From: Lentinula raphanica
Taxonomy: Eukaryota > Basidiomycota > Agaricomycetes > Agaricales > Omphalotaceae
Assembly: GCA_027919835.1 (NCBI GenBank)
Contig: JANVFP010000053.1
Location: forward strand, 62,001 to 126,000
DNA: 64,000 nt
Reading direction: 5' to 3'
Shown: positions 10,082 to 21,236 of the stretch, piece by piece
How the letters are laid out: each line of letters opens with the position of its first letter
Numbering within the stretch: the stretch's first letter is position 1
The notes under the pieces: generated by a model
What the model was told of the DNA's origin: nothing
Databases searched by the model: none
What the model saw: the letters and a program-made list of their open reading frames with translations, nothing else
Program-made: the position numbers and the translations under genes

Positions 10082-10650
10082 AAGGTTGGACCCAGCTCAC
10101 GATTGGCGCGAAACTGTTCTAGAGTCATCTGGTGGGATATGGGTTCCAAGTCTTGAATGTGACTGCACGCGACTTCCGCAAAGGATTCGCGAGATCCTGA
10201 ACCAAACTTGAATACTCGCATGGGTACATATATATGATTGGTAAACGTGCTTACACTGGCATTATGGCATAATTCATGATCCACACTTCAGCTTCAACTT
10301 CAGTGCTCAGCAAATACTAGGGAGGAAGGAAAGTACACGGCTCCATCTGAAGATGGGGACCTACTGGGGAACTCCAGCGAGTAGCCACTAGTGCTAAAGT
10401 TAGTGACCTATCGATCGGATCAGAAGTGTTATATATGATGTGAAGTCGATTCCGAGTCGATTTCAACGCTTGGAATCAAAAGCGCTTTCTTTTCTGCAAC
10501 ACGCAGCACTACTGTCACTCGCCGCAATGGCTATGATTTTGTTCACGCAGTTCCGTAGAATCCACAATTGCAGACTATATAGAATTATGATACTCAGACG
10601 CAGATTTAAGGTCGTGCCATTGAAGTAGATGCCATCGAGGCGATACAAAT
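10082..10650 (-). pseudogene. Broken copy of the gene at 63534, 5' region
   Basis: Read on the minus strand, this region is closely similar to 63208-63770: the same CCTCGATGGCATCTACTTCA start, the same exon 1 and intron, then VACSHIQDLEP-like sequence and EQFRANRELGPTLN. Compared with the right-hand copy it lacks about 14 bases near the start of exon 2, which shifts the frame. The methionine codon of the other copy is absent because the upstream segment is inverted, and homology stops abruptly where Ku70 sequence begins. It is therefore a fused, non-coding remnant. Confidence 0.72.
10310..10500. repeat. About 190-bp segment inverted relative to its 63 kb counterpart
   Basis: This block starts GCAAATACTAGG and ends CTTTTCTGCAAC on the plus strand. 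The same block occurs, also on the plus strand, at about 63350-63532. The sequences flanking it on both sides are in opposite orientation at the two loci, so the block is inverted relative to its surroundings in one of them. Short inverted AGTGCT / AGCACT words flank the block at both loci. Confidence 0.8.
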
Positions 10651-11044
10651 GAGCACAGTTACATATTCCAAACCGCTTGTGATTGTTGAGAACAGATTGT
10701 TTACAAAGGCAACTGGAACATACGTATAATCTTGATCAGCTTCAAGGTTTGTCTCAGTGTCGTGAGATAACTGCAAATGCCCTTTGGAGTAAGCCACGGA
10801 AATCCTCGAGAGGATGCTGTGAAGACACAATCAGTGACTGATCGAACAAGGAGAGAGTTTGGCAAACGGTGGTGTTGAGAGAGTAATCGAGCGCAACAAG
10901 GAGACCGATTAAGGTGAATATTACTAGCCGCAGATAACCCGTCATGTTTTGACCGTCTATCTTGAGCGTCAAGGTCATGCAAAAGAAGAGGAGTAGGGAA
11001 ATCGAAAAGTAAATGATCCACCCCATTTTGATACGGTTCACCAA
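10606..11044 (-). CDS. Putative multi-pass membrane protein (fragment or uncertain splicing)
   Basis: The minus-strand frame begins MVNRIKMGWIIYFSISLLLF. It has two clear hydrophobic helices (about residues 8-27 and 36-55). A possible intron (GTTTGC..TCACAG) leads to a frame with a third hydrophobic stretch (VAFVNNLFSTITSGLEYVTV). I could not make all exon phases agree, and the 3' side runs into the rearranged repeat at 10650. It may be a real small membrane protein or a piece of a 7-TM-like gene. Family not recognised. Confidence 0.4.
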
Positions 11045-11560
11045 GTGGTAGTCAAGACGGGTGGTAATGTTAGATGCCGCTGCTACGACATTCTTTTTAT
11101 ACTAGGTTAGAATACACGAGGCCGGCTAACAGACGCTGCCCACATGTTTGTCACCTTTCCTGTTTTTGTGCTGAACAGGCTCATTGAGAGTAGCGTGGAC
11201 GTTCAAATTACGGGAAAGAAAGAAAGAGTATTATAACGCGAGACGATATAGTAGATACACATACTTAGATCGCACAGGAAAAGAGGTCAAACGAATCTCT
11301 CAACCCGATGGCCATACGGCGACAAAAGAGATATCTAAGCATACAGGGAAGGCCGTGACGACTTGTTTCTGATTACAGAAACTGTTTAGAGATAGGATAT
11401 AGCACCAGAGTAAATCGGAAAAGACGAAAGCGAGAGTAGGCGGTTATTGTTCAAAAAATCCCTGAAGAGAAAATTTAAAGGTTACATCAGGAAGTGAGGG
11501 TTGAGGGCATAGATTGAACATGGCCAATTCAGGCGGACCGTGAACCACTGAACCTACCAC
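11045..11560. other. No gene seen
   Basis: Purine-rich sequence without convincing ORFs; some words near 11230-11300 weakly resemble the family A leader (TACTTAGATCGCACAGG against TACTCAGATCACAGAGA), suggesting older repeat debris. Confidence 0.4.
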
Positions 11561-14420
11561 AGACGAGAGACGTTTAGTGACGTGGCATACCCGATGAAGG
11601 CATAACATTTGATCTACCTAGCGTAGAAAAAGTGATAGGGCATGAATGAAAGCAACGTTAAAACTCACAACCAGAAAGTCCGAAACCCATCTATAAACCA
11701 GAAGGCTGTATATAGCCAACCAAATGAGCGTTAGTACGTGCACCAACGGAGAGATCTGGTATAAAGAGTCATGACGAACTCAACGCGAGAGCGCGAACGA
11801 AGAGCTAGGGTGACAGGCCTTGAACAGTACGACTATTCAAGACTCATGAAGGCACGCCAACCCCGGTCGGCGGTGAAAGAAGAGGCCAGGTTAAGATATG
11901 GCTGGAAAAGGAGTAGGCGAATCTCACAGATAGGAGAGGTAAAAACCAACCTATCCCACAGAAGGCTGAAAAGCCAGTCAGACGAGACTCGACATGAGAG
12001 CGACGTTCGAGCGACACATTGAACTCGAGGTCCACCAAATGTACACAGAGAGCCCTAGATAAAAGAGATGAGATCAGCATTCAAGAGTCACGAAAAGCCC
12101 AACAGGAGAGCCAAGGCATGAAGGAACATCGCTAAATCATACCGGTCGGAAGGTCAAGACCAATCGTTAGTAGAACAGAAAACGTAGCTAAAAAAATAGA
12201 ATTCAATTCAGTGAATACCGCTCGAGGGCCATCCAAAACTTGTCTAGAAATGAACCTGGGCAAATCCCATAGATAGCAGATAAGGGTGGCCGAAACCAAG
12301 CTATCCAACAGAAGACCAAACAGCCAACCTGACGAGCAACGTTAGAAATCAGGATTCGAGAGTCACGTAAAGCTTAGCGAGAGAGCCAAGGCATGAAGGG
12401 ACATCGCTGAATCATAATGGTCAAAAGGCTAAGACTAATCGTTGGTAGCATAGAAGACCGAAGCCGACGAAACTTTGGAGTTCATTCAACTCAGTGGATA
12501 ACGTTCGAGGGCTATCCAAGACTCGTGTGGAAATGAATCTAGCCAAATTGGATAGATGAATATAAGAGGCCGATGCCTACCTATCCGACAGAAGACCAGA
12601 AGAACAAGCTGACGAGCAACGTCTAGCATTCGAGGGCCACAAAAAGCCCAACGAAAAAGCCAAGACATGAAGGGACATCGCCGAATCATACCGGTCGAAA
12701 GGCCAGGACCAATCGTTATTAGCGCAGACCGGTAGGAATGCTTGTGCCGAAGCCGACGAAACTTTGGAGTTCGTTCAACTTGGTGGATAACGTTCGAGGG
12801 CTATCCAAGACTCGTATGGAAATGAACCTGGCCAAATCGCATAGATGGATGAGAGGCCGAAGCCTACCTATCCGACAGAAGACCAGAACAACAAGCTGAC
12901 AAGCAAAGTCTAGCATTCAAAGGCCACGAAAAGCCCAATGATAAGGCAAGGCATGTGCATGAAGGGACATCGCCTAATCATACCGGTAGAAAAGACAAGA
13001 CCAATCATTAGTAGCCTAGAATCGGACCGTAGCCAACAAAATAGATTTCAACTCAACGAATAACGTTCGATGGCCATCTAAAACTCGTATGGAAATGCCA
13101 ACTCGCATAGATAGATAAGAGGCCGAAACCCAACCTATCCAAAGAAGCCCAAAAAGCCTAGCAGACGAGAGTACGTTTAGTGACTTGTTATGCCCGATGA
13201 ACGCATAACATTCGACCTACCTAGCGTAGACAAAGAGATAGGGTATGAATGAAAGCAACGTTCAACCACACAACTAGAAAGGCCGAAACCCATCTATCAA
13301 ACAGAAGGCTGTAGCCAACCAAATGAGCGTTGAAAGAATCACCAGTCTAACCCGATGAGTGGATGAATGACGAAAAGGCCAAAGGAAGACTTAGCGAATA
13401 ATAGTTGTAGAAAGCAACGTACTCAGATCACAGAGATAGATAGGACAGAGTCAGACTATCACCGAGCAGACTCAGCTGAGGAGGTACTTCAAGTTGATTC
13501 TTGAAGCTTGAACTGCCCCAACGATGTACGAAATAAAGAGCTATTACAAGAAAGTGAGCAAAGGCATCCAGGCTACACAAATAGAGAGGCCAAAAGCCTG
13601 TCTATTGAACGGAAGGCTGAAGCCTACCCAGCAAGGAGATGGAGAAAGATTGAAGTGCGATGATTACTACAAAAAAGGCCAAGTCGAAATGCTTAGTCAT
13701 CTGAGCGCCTAAACTTGAAAGGTTCGGCGCTTAGAGTAGAGATTTTTTCTCTCAGTTCGATGTTCACCATCCTCAACGTTCTTTGATCTTTCGCGTTACA
13801 ATTGGCATTGTCCTTTTGTAGTGGGTAGCTCTGGCTACTGCATAGACTCTCTCCCCCCCTACTTCTGTGTATCTCTTTAATCGCCAACAGCGACGGTCGC
13901 TCACAACCCCTTCACCTTCGGCGAAAAGCGACGAGCTAGCATAGGCTTACTGGAGAGTCAAGGATGGGTAGCTCTGAAGGACGGTGAATCCGTCTGTAAC
14001 ACCTGCGGACCTGGTGGACAGAATGTGTTTGGAGACGAGTACGAAGATGCGTACTAGACCCCACGTTCAACCTAATCATGGAGGTAGAGCCGGACACAGA
14101 TATAGAAGCTTTGCTCTAGTTCATCAACGACAAAATTGCCACATCATCTTTGCATGTTCCTTCTACGTCTGCTGGCTCTTCTACATCCTCCGCCGCGGAA
14201 ATCATATTCATATAGAGACCTGAAGATGCAACTGCCCAAAACGCTCTAATACTCGCGTCCACCACGCTCGAGCTTCGAAGACGTTTCCTGCGCAAATAAC
14301 GCCTGAATCTCGCTATACGGCTCGCCTAACCAAGGTTCCGTCGAAAAGATTTGGTCGAGTCATCCTCCTCTACATAGTTCGTTCCAAGTTCACTCCAACT
14401 TGACGTTTCGACTGCTACAA
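11560..14420 (+). mobile_element. Family A element fragment A1 (array, leader, start of coding region)
   Basis: Plus-strand 5' part of the repetitive family whose full copies lie at 30.2-34.5 and 58.7-63.2 kb. A leader-like block (11560-11740) precedes tandem 270-290 bp units (about 11880-13130). A second leader block follows (13165-13900) that includes the conserved GAGCGCCTAAACTTGAAAGG and CTTTGATCTTTCGCGTTACA. The coding start is decayed: GAGTCAAGGATGG.. at 13960 and a FGDEYEDAYW-like piece at 14035, with frame breaks. Similarity fades after the intron-1-like AGTTCGTTCC near 14390, so the 3' three quarters of the element are missing. Confidence 0.75.
12219..13075 (+). repeat. Tandem repeats, unit about 272-288 bp
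   Basis: The word CGAGGGC(T/C)ATCCAA or a close variant recurs near 12220, 12508, 12796 and 13068, giving periods of about 288, 288 and 272 bases. Each unit carries AATCATACCGGT, AGGCCGAAGCCTACC and GGAAATGAACCTGG-like words. Units are diverged from each other, with small indels. Confidence 0.8.
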
Positions 14421-15465
14421 TTATCCCCGATACACCACTATCTGCAGCACAGTGTGGGATGCCGGCGCCATAGCCCCAATCATTGATCATGCACCGCTGC
14501 GCTCTCGAAAGCCTGTCGTCGCCCAGGCTTTTGCTCTGAATCCAGCTGCTCTATGGTACACATCCGTTAATGCTACCAAGCTATGTTTGTATTTCTCTTC
14601 CCCCAATACCTCCAGACATGGACTCATGGGATTTATCTCTAGCCCATCGGCGATAGTTTGTCATTTGGGGATCCTCCTATGACCATCCCTGCCAAACGTA
14701 ACAACATCAGGAACAGGCAGCAGCCACTGGAAAGTAAGGCTCAAGGCACCGGATTCCACAGCTTCTCCACGTTGGTTCTTGGATTTCCTTGTCACGATCT
14801 GGCTTTTGTATCCCCGACTACATATAAGGAGCGTCTACATACAGTAGGAAAAAGGAATATGGGACAATCGGGCGGGTGATGGGAGATTGAATCTGTCGCA
14901 TTCGCTGTTTTTTGTAGTACATACTATCATCATCCTTGTTCTTCAAATACCAGTAACTTTTCAAAATCCATTTCCACCGGTATTTTTTACTTTTCGCCAA
15001 CACTCAGCTTCGTGTCTTCAAGAAATGAAATAATGGATAATTGTTTGAAAAAGCTCCTGCTTGATTGTTTCACGCTCAACCTGTCAAAACAATTTGATTG
15101 GGATAGGTCTGCCAGAACTCCCGGACTCGGGTACGTGTGTCACCATCTCGTTCTACATCGCGTCTCAATTCCACTCTCACATCAAAAAAAATGATGCAAG
15201 AAAAAAATCGAAAAAAAGGTTTTCACTTTGTCGTGAACTCAAGTCACGCCCTAATATGTACTTCCGCGGACGGAGGGATTACTTCTTTCAAGCAGGCTGT
15301 GTTTGAGGAATGAGAATGCTACATATCGCCGGGTACATTCCATATTGGCAAGAGATGTAGCGAATACATACATGTTTAGACGAAGCATCACTATTCAAAA
15401 TTTCTAGAAATATACACTCCTGTTACTATCTTCAATCCTTCGGTCATACAATATTCCGAGCCATA
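14421..15465. other. No confident gene
   Basis: A plus-strand frame at 14452-14682 is open but isolated; homopolymer-rich sequence follows (A runs near 15187-15215). This segment contains the 3' flank of the F-box gene that ends at 15466. Confidence 0.4.
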
Positions 15466-17307
15466 TTAGGGCTCATTCAATAATTCGACCTCTTCTCGAG
15501 TTCTTGCTTCAACTTTGTCCACACACACAAGGGTGTGATCATGCTGACTGATATCTGTTAAGGCAGCCGCAGTGAAAGTTTCAACCATCCTTCGATCCAT
15601 ATATGTTTTCTTGACCGAAACACCGCACAGCTTTCGTGCCCGTATGAAGTTCGCGAAGACGTCTGGTCGAGTGGTCTCGACTTTAAGAACATTCAGACAA
15701 GGGCTGACTATACGAGGCTTCCTTCCGACATCCTCGAAAGCTTCTGTTGAAGGCGCCGTGAGTCCTGTGCAAGCTGAATTCTCGACTATACAGAAAGCAC
15801 TTCGCAGGTCAGGCGGTAAATCAGGGTGGGCCTTCATGGTGTCAGGATCAAAAAGAAAAGCCTGAAGGATGTCATGCTCAAGGGCAGATACGCGAACGTA
15901 TGCGAGCAGTGGCATGGAGTCGAGCCACTTGATCATCACTGGCAGGATTTGCACCGGACAACTGATTTGATGGAGCGTCAACAGCTTGATTTTCTGGAAT
16001 CGACCAATCATGAACTCGTAGAAGGGACCATGATTGGACCCTTGAAAGTTGAAGATGGTAAGATCTTTCAGGTTGGGAGCAGTAAAGTGCGAGACCAAAT
16101 TTTTGTGGACTGGAGCGGCGAAATTGACAAGGAGAAGGGTATGTAGATGAGGAAGATCAATAGCGCGGTAGTTGTTGACCACTGTAGGGTCGCCAGCCGG
16201 ACCAACGCCATCCAGGGAAAGTTTCGTGAGCATTGGGGAGCTGGCCAGTATCTGTCGGAAGCGCGAGAGTGTAAGACCCAGATCTAGGGGTATTCTTCGA
16301 AGGTCGAGCGTCTGGAGATTGTCCAACGAAGTTGTGTTTACCCAGTCGATATTGACGCTGTCGATGGTGAAGCACTTCAGTTCTGGAACATATTTTCCTC
16401 CGAAGAGAGAATAGAGGAAAACAGAGTGGTTCACTGGATTGAACTTTGTGCCTCGCCAAACTAGACTGGGCCATTGATACGGGCTCCCAGTGCGATGGAT
16501 TTCTAATTGTTCTATCTTTAGAGGGCGGACACCCTCCTTTCCGTAATCGCTCATCCACTTCAATACGGAGAGAATGGGTTCCCAATTTTCAAGGATGATG
16601 ATGAGGATGCGAATGCGATGTAGATGGGGAGTCAGAGCTTTGAGTAGTGCGCAGACCTCTTGGTCTGTAAATCTGCGAGTCGGTTTATCGTTGATACGAA
16701 GATCGAGAGGGGAGGTGCGTGATCGTTCAATGAAAGCCAACGATCGCTCAAACGGAGGGTTGTTGCCGAACCAAACCGCATTCCACAGAGTTGAATCTGA
16801 GATGGTAACACGTCGAAGGTAACTCGATACCCAGGTGAGTTGTAGCATCCAGCGAATGCCAATTGGATATGAAGGGGCAGACCAGACAACAAAGCGGATG
16901 ATGTGAGACAGAATTTCCCTCGGTAGATCGTGGATACGAAATATGCGCCAGAATATAAGCTGGCAATCTAAAAGAGTCTTCAAAGCTTCTGCCCGAAGTC
17001 TGTGCACGAGTTGTTGGCGATCTTCTGCAGTGTCTACGTCTGAAGGCCGACGTTTCAAATCCTGTACACGGGCACATTGGCTAACATAGGCCTTCAACAA
17101 TTTAGAAGTATTTCGTCGGATATTTTGAATTTCCTCGGGACTGAGAGGGTGAGGCTTCCACGAATCTTGTTCGAGCCTGATGTGAATATACTGCTCAGGG
17201 GTGACACTTTGTGGCGCAGTACGAGAAGAGCCCTGAGAAGGCAAATCGGTACCAGAAGAAGGACTAGCGCGAGAAGGTCCAGCATTTGTCGAAGGGTTGG
17301 AGGCCAT
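15466..17307 (-). CDS. F-box / leucine-rich-repeat-like protein
   Basis: A single uninterrupted 613-codon frame. An N-terminal Ser/Pro-rich leader is followed by a helical segment and then an F-box at about residues 126-175 (IHDLPREILSHIIRFV, ending DSTLWNAVWF), the SKP1-binding motif of SCF ubiquitin ligases. The rest (about 200-540) has loosely repeated leucine-rich segments (LQTLDLRRIPLDLGL, LTKLSLDGVG, LKDLTIFNF) typical of the very large F-box/LRR families of Agaricomycetes. In those families substrates are generally unknown. The methionine at 17307 begins MASNPSTNAG and is the first in frame. A role in substrate recognition is inferred from the family; no specific target can be given. 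Confidence 0.85.
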   Translation of the reverse strand: MASNPSTNAGPSRASPSSGTDLPSQGSSRTAPQSVTPEQYIHIRLEQDSWKPHPLSPEEIQNIRRNTSKLLKAYVSQCARVQDLKRRPSDVDTAEDRQQLVHRLRAEALKTLLDCQLIFWRIFRIHDLPREILSHIIRFVVWSAPSYPIGIRWMLQLTWVSSYLRRVTISDSTLWNAVWFGNNPPFERSLAFIERSRTSPLDLRINDKPTRRFTDQEVCALLKALTPHLHRIRILIIILENWEPILSVLKWMSDYGKEGVRPLKIEQLEIHRTGSPYQWPSLVWRGTKFNPVNHSVFLYSLFGGKYVPELKCFTIDSVNIDWVNTTSLDNLQTLDLRRIPLDLGLTLSRFRQILASSPMLTKLSLDGVGPAGDPTVVNNYRAIDLPHLHTLLLVNFAAPVHKNLVSHFTAPNLKDLTIFNFQGSNHGPFYEFMIGRFQKIKLLTLHQISCPVQILPVMIKWLDSMPLLAYVRVSALEHDILQAFLFDPDTMKAHPDLPPDLRSAFCIVENSACTGLTAPSTEAFEDVGRKPRIVSPCLNVLKVETTRPDVFANFIRARKLCGVSVKKTYMDRRMVETFTAAALTDISQHDHTLVCVDKVEARTREEVELLNEP

Positions 17308-18659
17308 CTACAAGAAATCGATCGATTAGCCGCAGACTCTGGCGGACGGAAGAGAGGGATCAAATGGTTAAACTGACCGTGAAAAACGCGATCGAGACGA
17401 GGGAATCGAGAAAGAACTCTCGTCAGCCCAAGTAGAGGGAGAGATCAGGACTCAAACAAGCAGAATCCTTCTCGTCTAGCATCCGCTTTCGTGATTGAAA
17501 GCAGGTTACCTAATAAAGCATATCTTATCAACTGATGGCACATACCTACCAGCGCCTATCTGTTTGAAGCCGACTCTACTCATTACAGAGGAAGGCTTAC
17601 CTGCGACCAGCCACCTGTAAAAATTGTCAATGATCTGCAGAGGGTTGCGTCCTCTCTTTTGTGCAAGTGAGCCTGGGAGCCTAATGAATTAAGCATGGAG
17701 AAGTGAACATGCCAGCTCAGTCCACCTCTCTCAACTGTGTGCATTCGAATTTCGAACTATTAGAGAACGATTGGGGAGAAGTGCTTCAGATAACTGCAAG
17801 TCATGAACAGGAACTGAACTTGGTGAACTTTGGAGAATAGAGGCATACGACAAACACCACAACACTTGTTGTTGAGCTCAAGTTGCTACTGCCAGAAGCG
17901 CTGGCGGTCAAAGGGATATCATATTGCAATCAACAACTCTGTACTTGCTATTTTCAAAGTGAAAAATGATTGATATCCTCGGAATTTCATAATCTCAATG
18001 CGTTGAAAGTGGGAAACGTTCGAAGAAGCGTTCAGGTTCACGAAGCATTTCCACAAGAACCTTGCATGGATAGAATTAAGCGCGCGCGCGCGTATTTCTC
18101 CGTAAGGGATACTAGAGCTTGAAGTTATGTTTCAAAATGATGGCCCAAGGCTGTTGGTAATACGAGTATGTTTGTAGATCGGAGTTCTTGTCTTCCCTTT
18201 TGCTTTGTCGTTGGTCCCAGAGACATACTGCGGGCTTCGCGCAATCTTGTTCTCTGACTTTTTGATCAACAGAAGGCATAGTGGTGTAAGGAAATCATTT
18301 AGATCCAGAACGGTGACAAGACGAGAGAAAAAACTGATCAAACATCATCATCCATGACATGAATGGATTCCTCACTTATTTCTACGATGTCGTGAGGTAT
18401 GATTCGTAGCGTCAGTGAAGACCTTTAGGAATTCACTGAATGCAATGTGCAAGTGTAGACCGCCGAAAGTACAACACCGTTCCTGGGACAATGCTATCGA
18501 CAGTCTGAGAGAATTCACTGAGAATGGATATCGCTGTCGAGTATGTATATTCAAACTGACCTTTTGAACTTCTATTCCGGTCTCTTCTCAACAGAATACC
18601 GGCGTGACGCTCCAGAATATACTCTTTGAACGCAAAGTTGGAAGGAGGACCCAGCGTAT
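17308..18659. other. Intergenic; uncertain minus-strand exons
   Basis: Contains the 5' flank of the F-box gene, a (GC)n run at 18082-18092, and minus-strand open frames at 18132-18341 and 18433-18655 whose splicing I could not make coherent. No family recognised; possibly a decayed gene cut by the element at 18660. Confidence 0.35.
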
Positions 18660-19325
18660 AGAAAGCAACGTACTCAGAAATAGGCAGGACAAAGTCAAAC
18701 TGTCGAGCACGTCGGATGAGGTTCTTGAACTGCGACAATAGTTGTACGAAATGAAGGGATATATAGGAGAAAATGACTGAAAGTATCCAAGCTACACAAA
18801 TAGAGAGGCCAAAAGCCTGTCTATTGAACGGAAGGCTGAAGCCTACCTAGCAAGGAGAGGGAGAAAGATTGAAGTGCCCACTGATCGGAACAAAAGGCGA
18901 AGTCGAAATGCTTAGTCATCTGAGCGCCTAAACCTGAGAGACGCATTGGCGCTTAGAGATTTTTTCTCTGAGTCTCAAGTTCAACATCAACGTTCATCGA
19001 TGTTCGCCATCGTTTTTTCGCAATTGGTCTTTGATCCTTTGCGTTACAGTTGAAGTTATTCTTCTGTAGTGGGTAGCTGCCCAGACTATTGCTGAACTCA
19101 ATTCTCCGTATCTCTACCTGTCCTCTTAACCTATAATTGCAACAACGAAGGCCACTCACAAACCCCTTCCCCTTCGCCCAAAATCAACGAGTCGGCATGG
19201 GCTCATTGGAACGGAGACGATGCGTACTGGCGTCCGGTTGAGCCCGACACATTTTCGATTTGACTTGCTCCAATCAATCGACAAAATTCCCCAATCATCT
19301 CGGCTGTCCTTTCTACGTCTGTCAA
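18660..19325 (+). mobile_element. Family A fragment A5 (leader and coding start only)
   Basis: Starts GAAAGCAACGTACTCAG and follows the family A leader (hairpin words AGGCCAAAAGCCT and AGGCTGAAGCCT, TTAGTCATCTGAGCGCC, TTTGATCCTTTGCGTTACA) to a coding start ATGGGCTCATTGGAACG at 19197. About 90 bases of the N-terminal exon are then deleted and the sequence ends near 19325. No tandem array precedes it, and the 3' part is lost. Confidence 0.75.
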
Positions 19326-19489
19326 GGTGTATAAACACTCGGAGACCCGAAGCGTAGATTATAGTACCGCTTATTGTTCCAAGATTTCCTTCATATGAAG
19401 GCTTTTGCCTCGTGCTACTGCTTTCAAAGGCTGTTTGTACGATATGTCCTTCAATGCTCATTTCGAGTTCTGATTTTTGTTTTTCAGAT

Positions 19490-20230
19490 TTAACGAAAGA
19501 AGACAAATTCGAATTTCGTCAGTTTCATTCTCTGCTAGAGGGAAGTTCGTTGCCGCCACTGGTAAGCTACGATGCTAACCTACTATCTCAATCCCACGAC
19601 TAATTAGTCGATGTCAGGCTATGACGGTGTTTCGATGTGGGATCTACACACTTCGGCCCCAACTATTTTTCTACGACAGATGAAATATACACCTCAAAAC
19701 CCGAAATGTGTGGTATCGTCATCGACTTGTCACTTGGCTGTACCTTCTGAAGACCAAGCCCCGCCTTTTGGTACTGGGTACGCTACGTGGTGATATTATG
19801 TTTGGGAAGTGCGATCTGGAGGGCAAGGTTCGTTCTCAAACTCAATCCTTGCTGCGACTTCTCACAGCCTCGTAGGAGTTTTAAAGCCCTCATCGCTACC
19901 CTTCTATGAATATCACACGCCAAGTCATATCTCTTGACCTTTATCGGCAGGAGGTATCATCAGGTCGCCATGGAAGAATAGCTGCCCTTTTTACTAGTAT
20001 CGATGAATGTGTCACGGTTTGGGCTCTCACTTCCGCAGGCGATTGTACCCAAGTGTGTTCCTGTAACCTCGAGAACACGCTTTCCAAGGTGGTTCGCTTC
20101 TATAGCAACACTCGAAACGTCTTCGCTTTTTCACGCTCAGGAGGGTTGATGTGAGTTGATGGTATCCTCGATAATTCCGATTCTGAATCTTCTGCGATAG
20201 TTTACGATTGGACCACAAAACCGCTGTCGT
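19490..20230 (+). pseudogene. WD40-repeat protein relic
   Basis: Pieces of WD-repeat sequence appear in several frames. GYDGVSMWDL stands where a repeat ends with WD; then VLGTLRGDIMFGK; then the long open piece GRIAALFTSIDECVTVWAL..NTLSKVVRFYSNTRNVFAFS, which fits the repeat grammar of fungal WD40 proteins. Frame changes and stops (around 19600, 19795, 20155) separate the blocks and not all of them can be removed by introns. Such WD40 genes are expanded in Agaricomycetes. I infer a dead copy; the exact family is uncertain. Confidence 0.55.
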
Positions 20231-21236
20231 AAAACAACGCAAAAGCCATGCACCCAGCACCTTGTCGGTGGCGTCTCCTTCTGCAGGATCTCTTCAATAG
20301 CGCTGTTGTAGGGGATTGGCCGCTTTGGACCAGAACAGCAAATATCTTGTCCTGATCACTCGATAATTGTCGGGACGTTCATCATTGACCGTCCAGACAC
20401 CAGATGGCAAACATTCGGTAGCACCGTCGTTGCGATAATCGAGGCACCTTACTACCGCATCTGGAGATCGTCATCCCGAAACCTTCTGGTTCCCGTCGTT
20501 TCTTGAGACTGCTTCATACAACAGCGACCGAACCGGTTGTGAACCCTTTCTTTTCACCCATTGCAACGACCCCGAGCATGTCATACATGGTTGGAGGTGG
20601 CTTATCCTTCTCACCAAACCAGGCGCATAATGACAGTCCCAGGACACCTTCTGTCCAGCGTTCCTCAGGCTCTCGCTCCAGCTCAACCGATCCTGAAGGT
20701 CTGAATACTGTTTTGAGAGATCATGTCCATCTTGGGATTCACTTCCACTCTCCTACTTCAAGTACCGGAATCTGATCGCCCAGTCCTTGGAATTCATCTC
20801 CCTCTACCTCAGTCCACCAGTTTCTCAAAGGCCCTTCAACTCCCAGCTCTAACCCGTATACTCTTTGCTGTCTTTGAAGTCAACGTGGAAGCGTTTTCCA
20901 AACAGGAATAAACGACCACACACGATTTCTTCTGCTTGATCCCATCGACAGCACAGAACAAGGTTCTTTTTAACCGCATCCACCAGATCTACTCTCTGAT
21001 CTCATCGACAGCAGAACAAAATCACACCCTCGTCCTCGTACGAATTGTTTGCCGGACGTCGTTCCTTTCCAACACCCTCCACACGCAAACTTTTATCCAA
21101 TTGCATTCACTAGATCCCCTGTCTGATCCCGTTGAGAACAGAGCAAACGTCGACAACACAGATCACAACCCTTCCTTGCTGCATCCACCAGCTCTTGATC
21201 AGAGTTTTCATCGTCCACTCCCTCGTCTTCATACAA
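20231..21236. other. Degenerate sequence, no confident gene
   Basis: Continues from the WD40 relic with short plus-strand frames (20503-20775) and pyrimidine-rich sequence that has a repeated phrase (CATCGACAGCA(G/C).. near 20940 and 21000; ATCCCGTTGAGAACAGAGCA near 21125). Confidence 0.35.

Noticed and set aside
12219..13075. CRISPR-like array
   Set aside because: Units are 270-290 bp, diverged, without short identical repeats or spacers, and the sequence is clearly eukaryotic.
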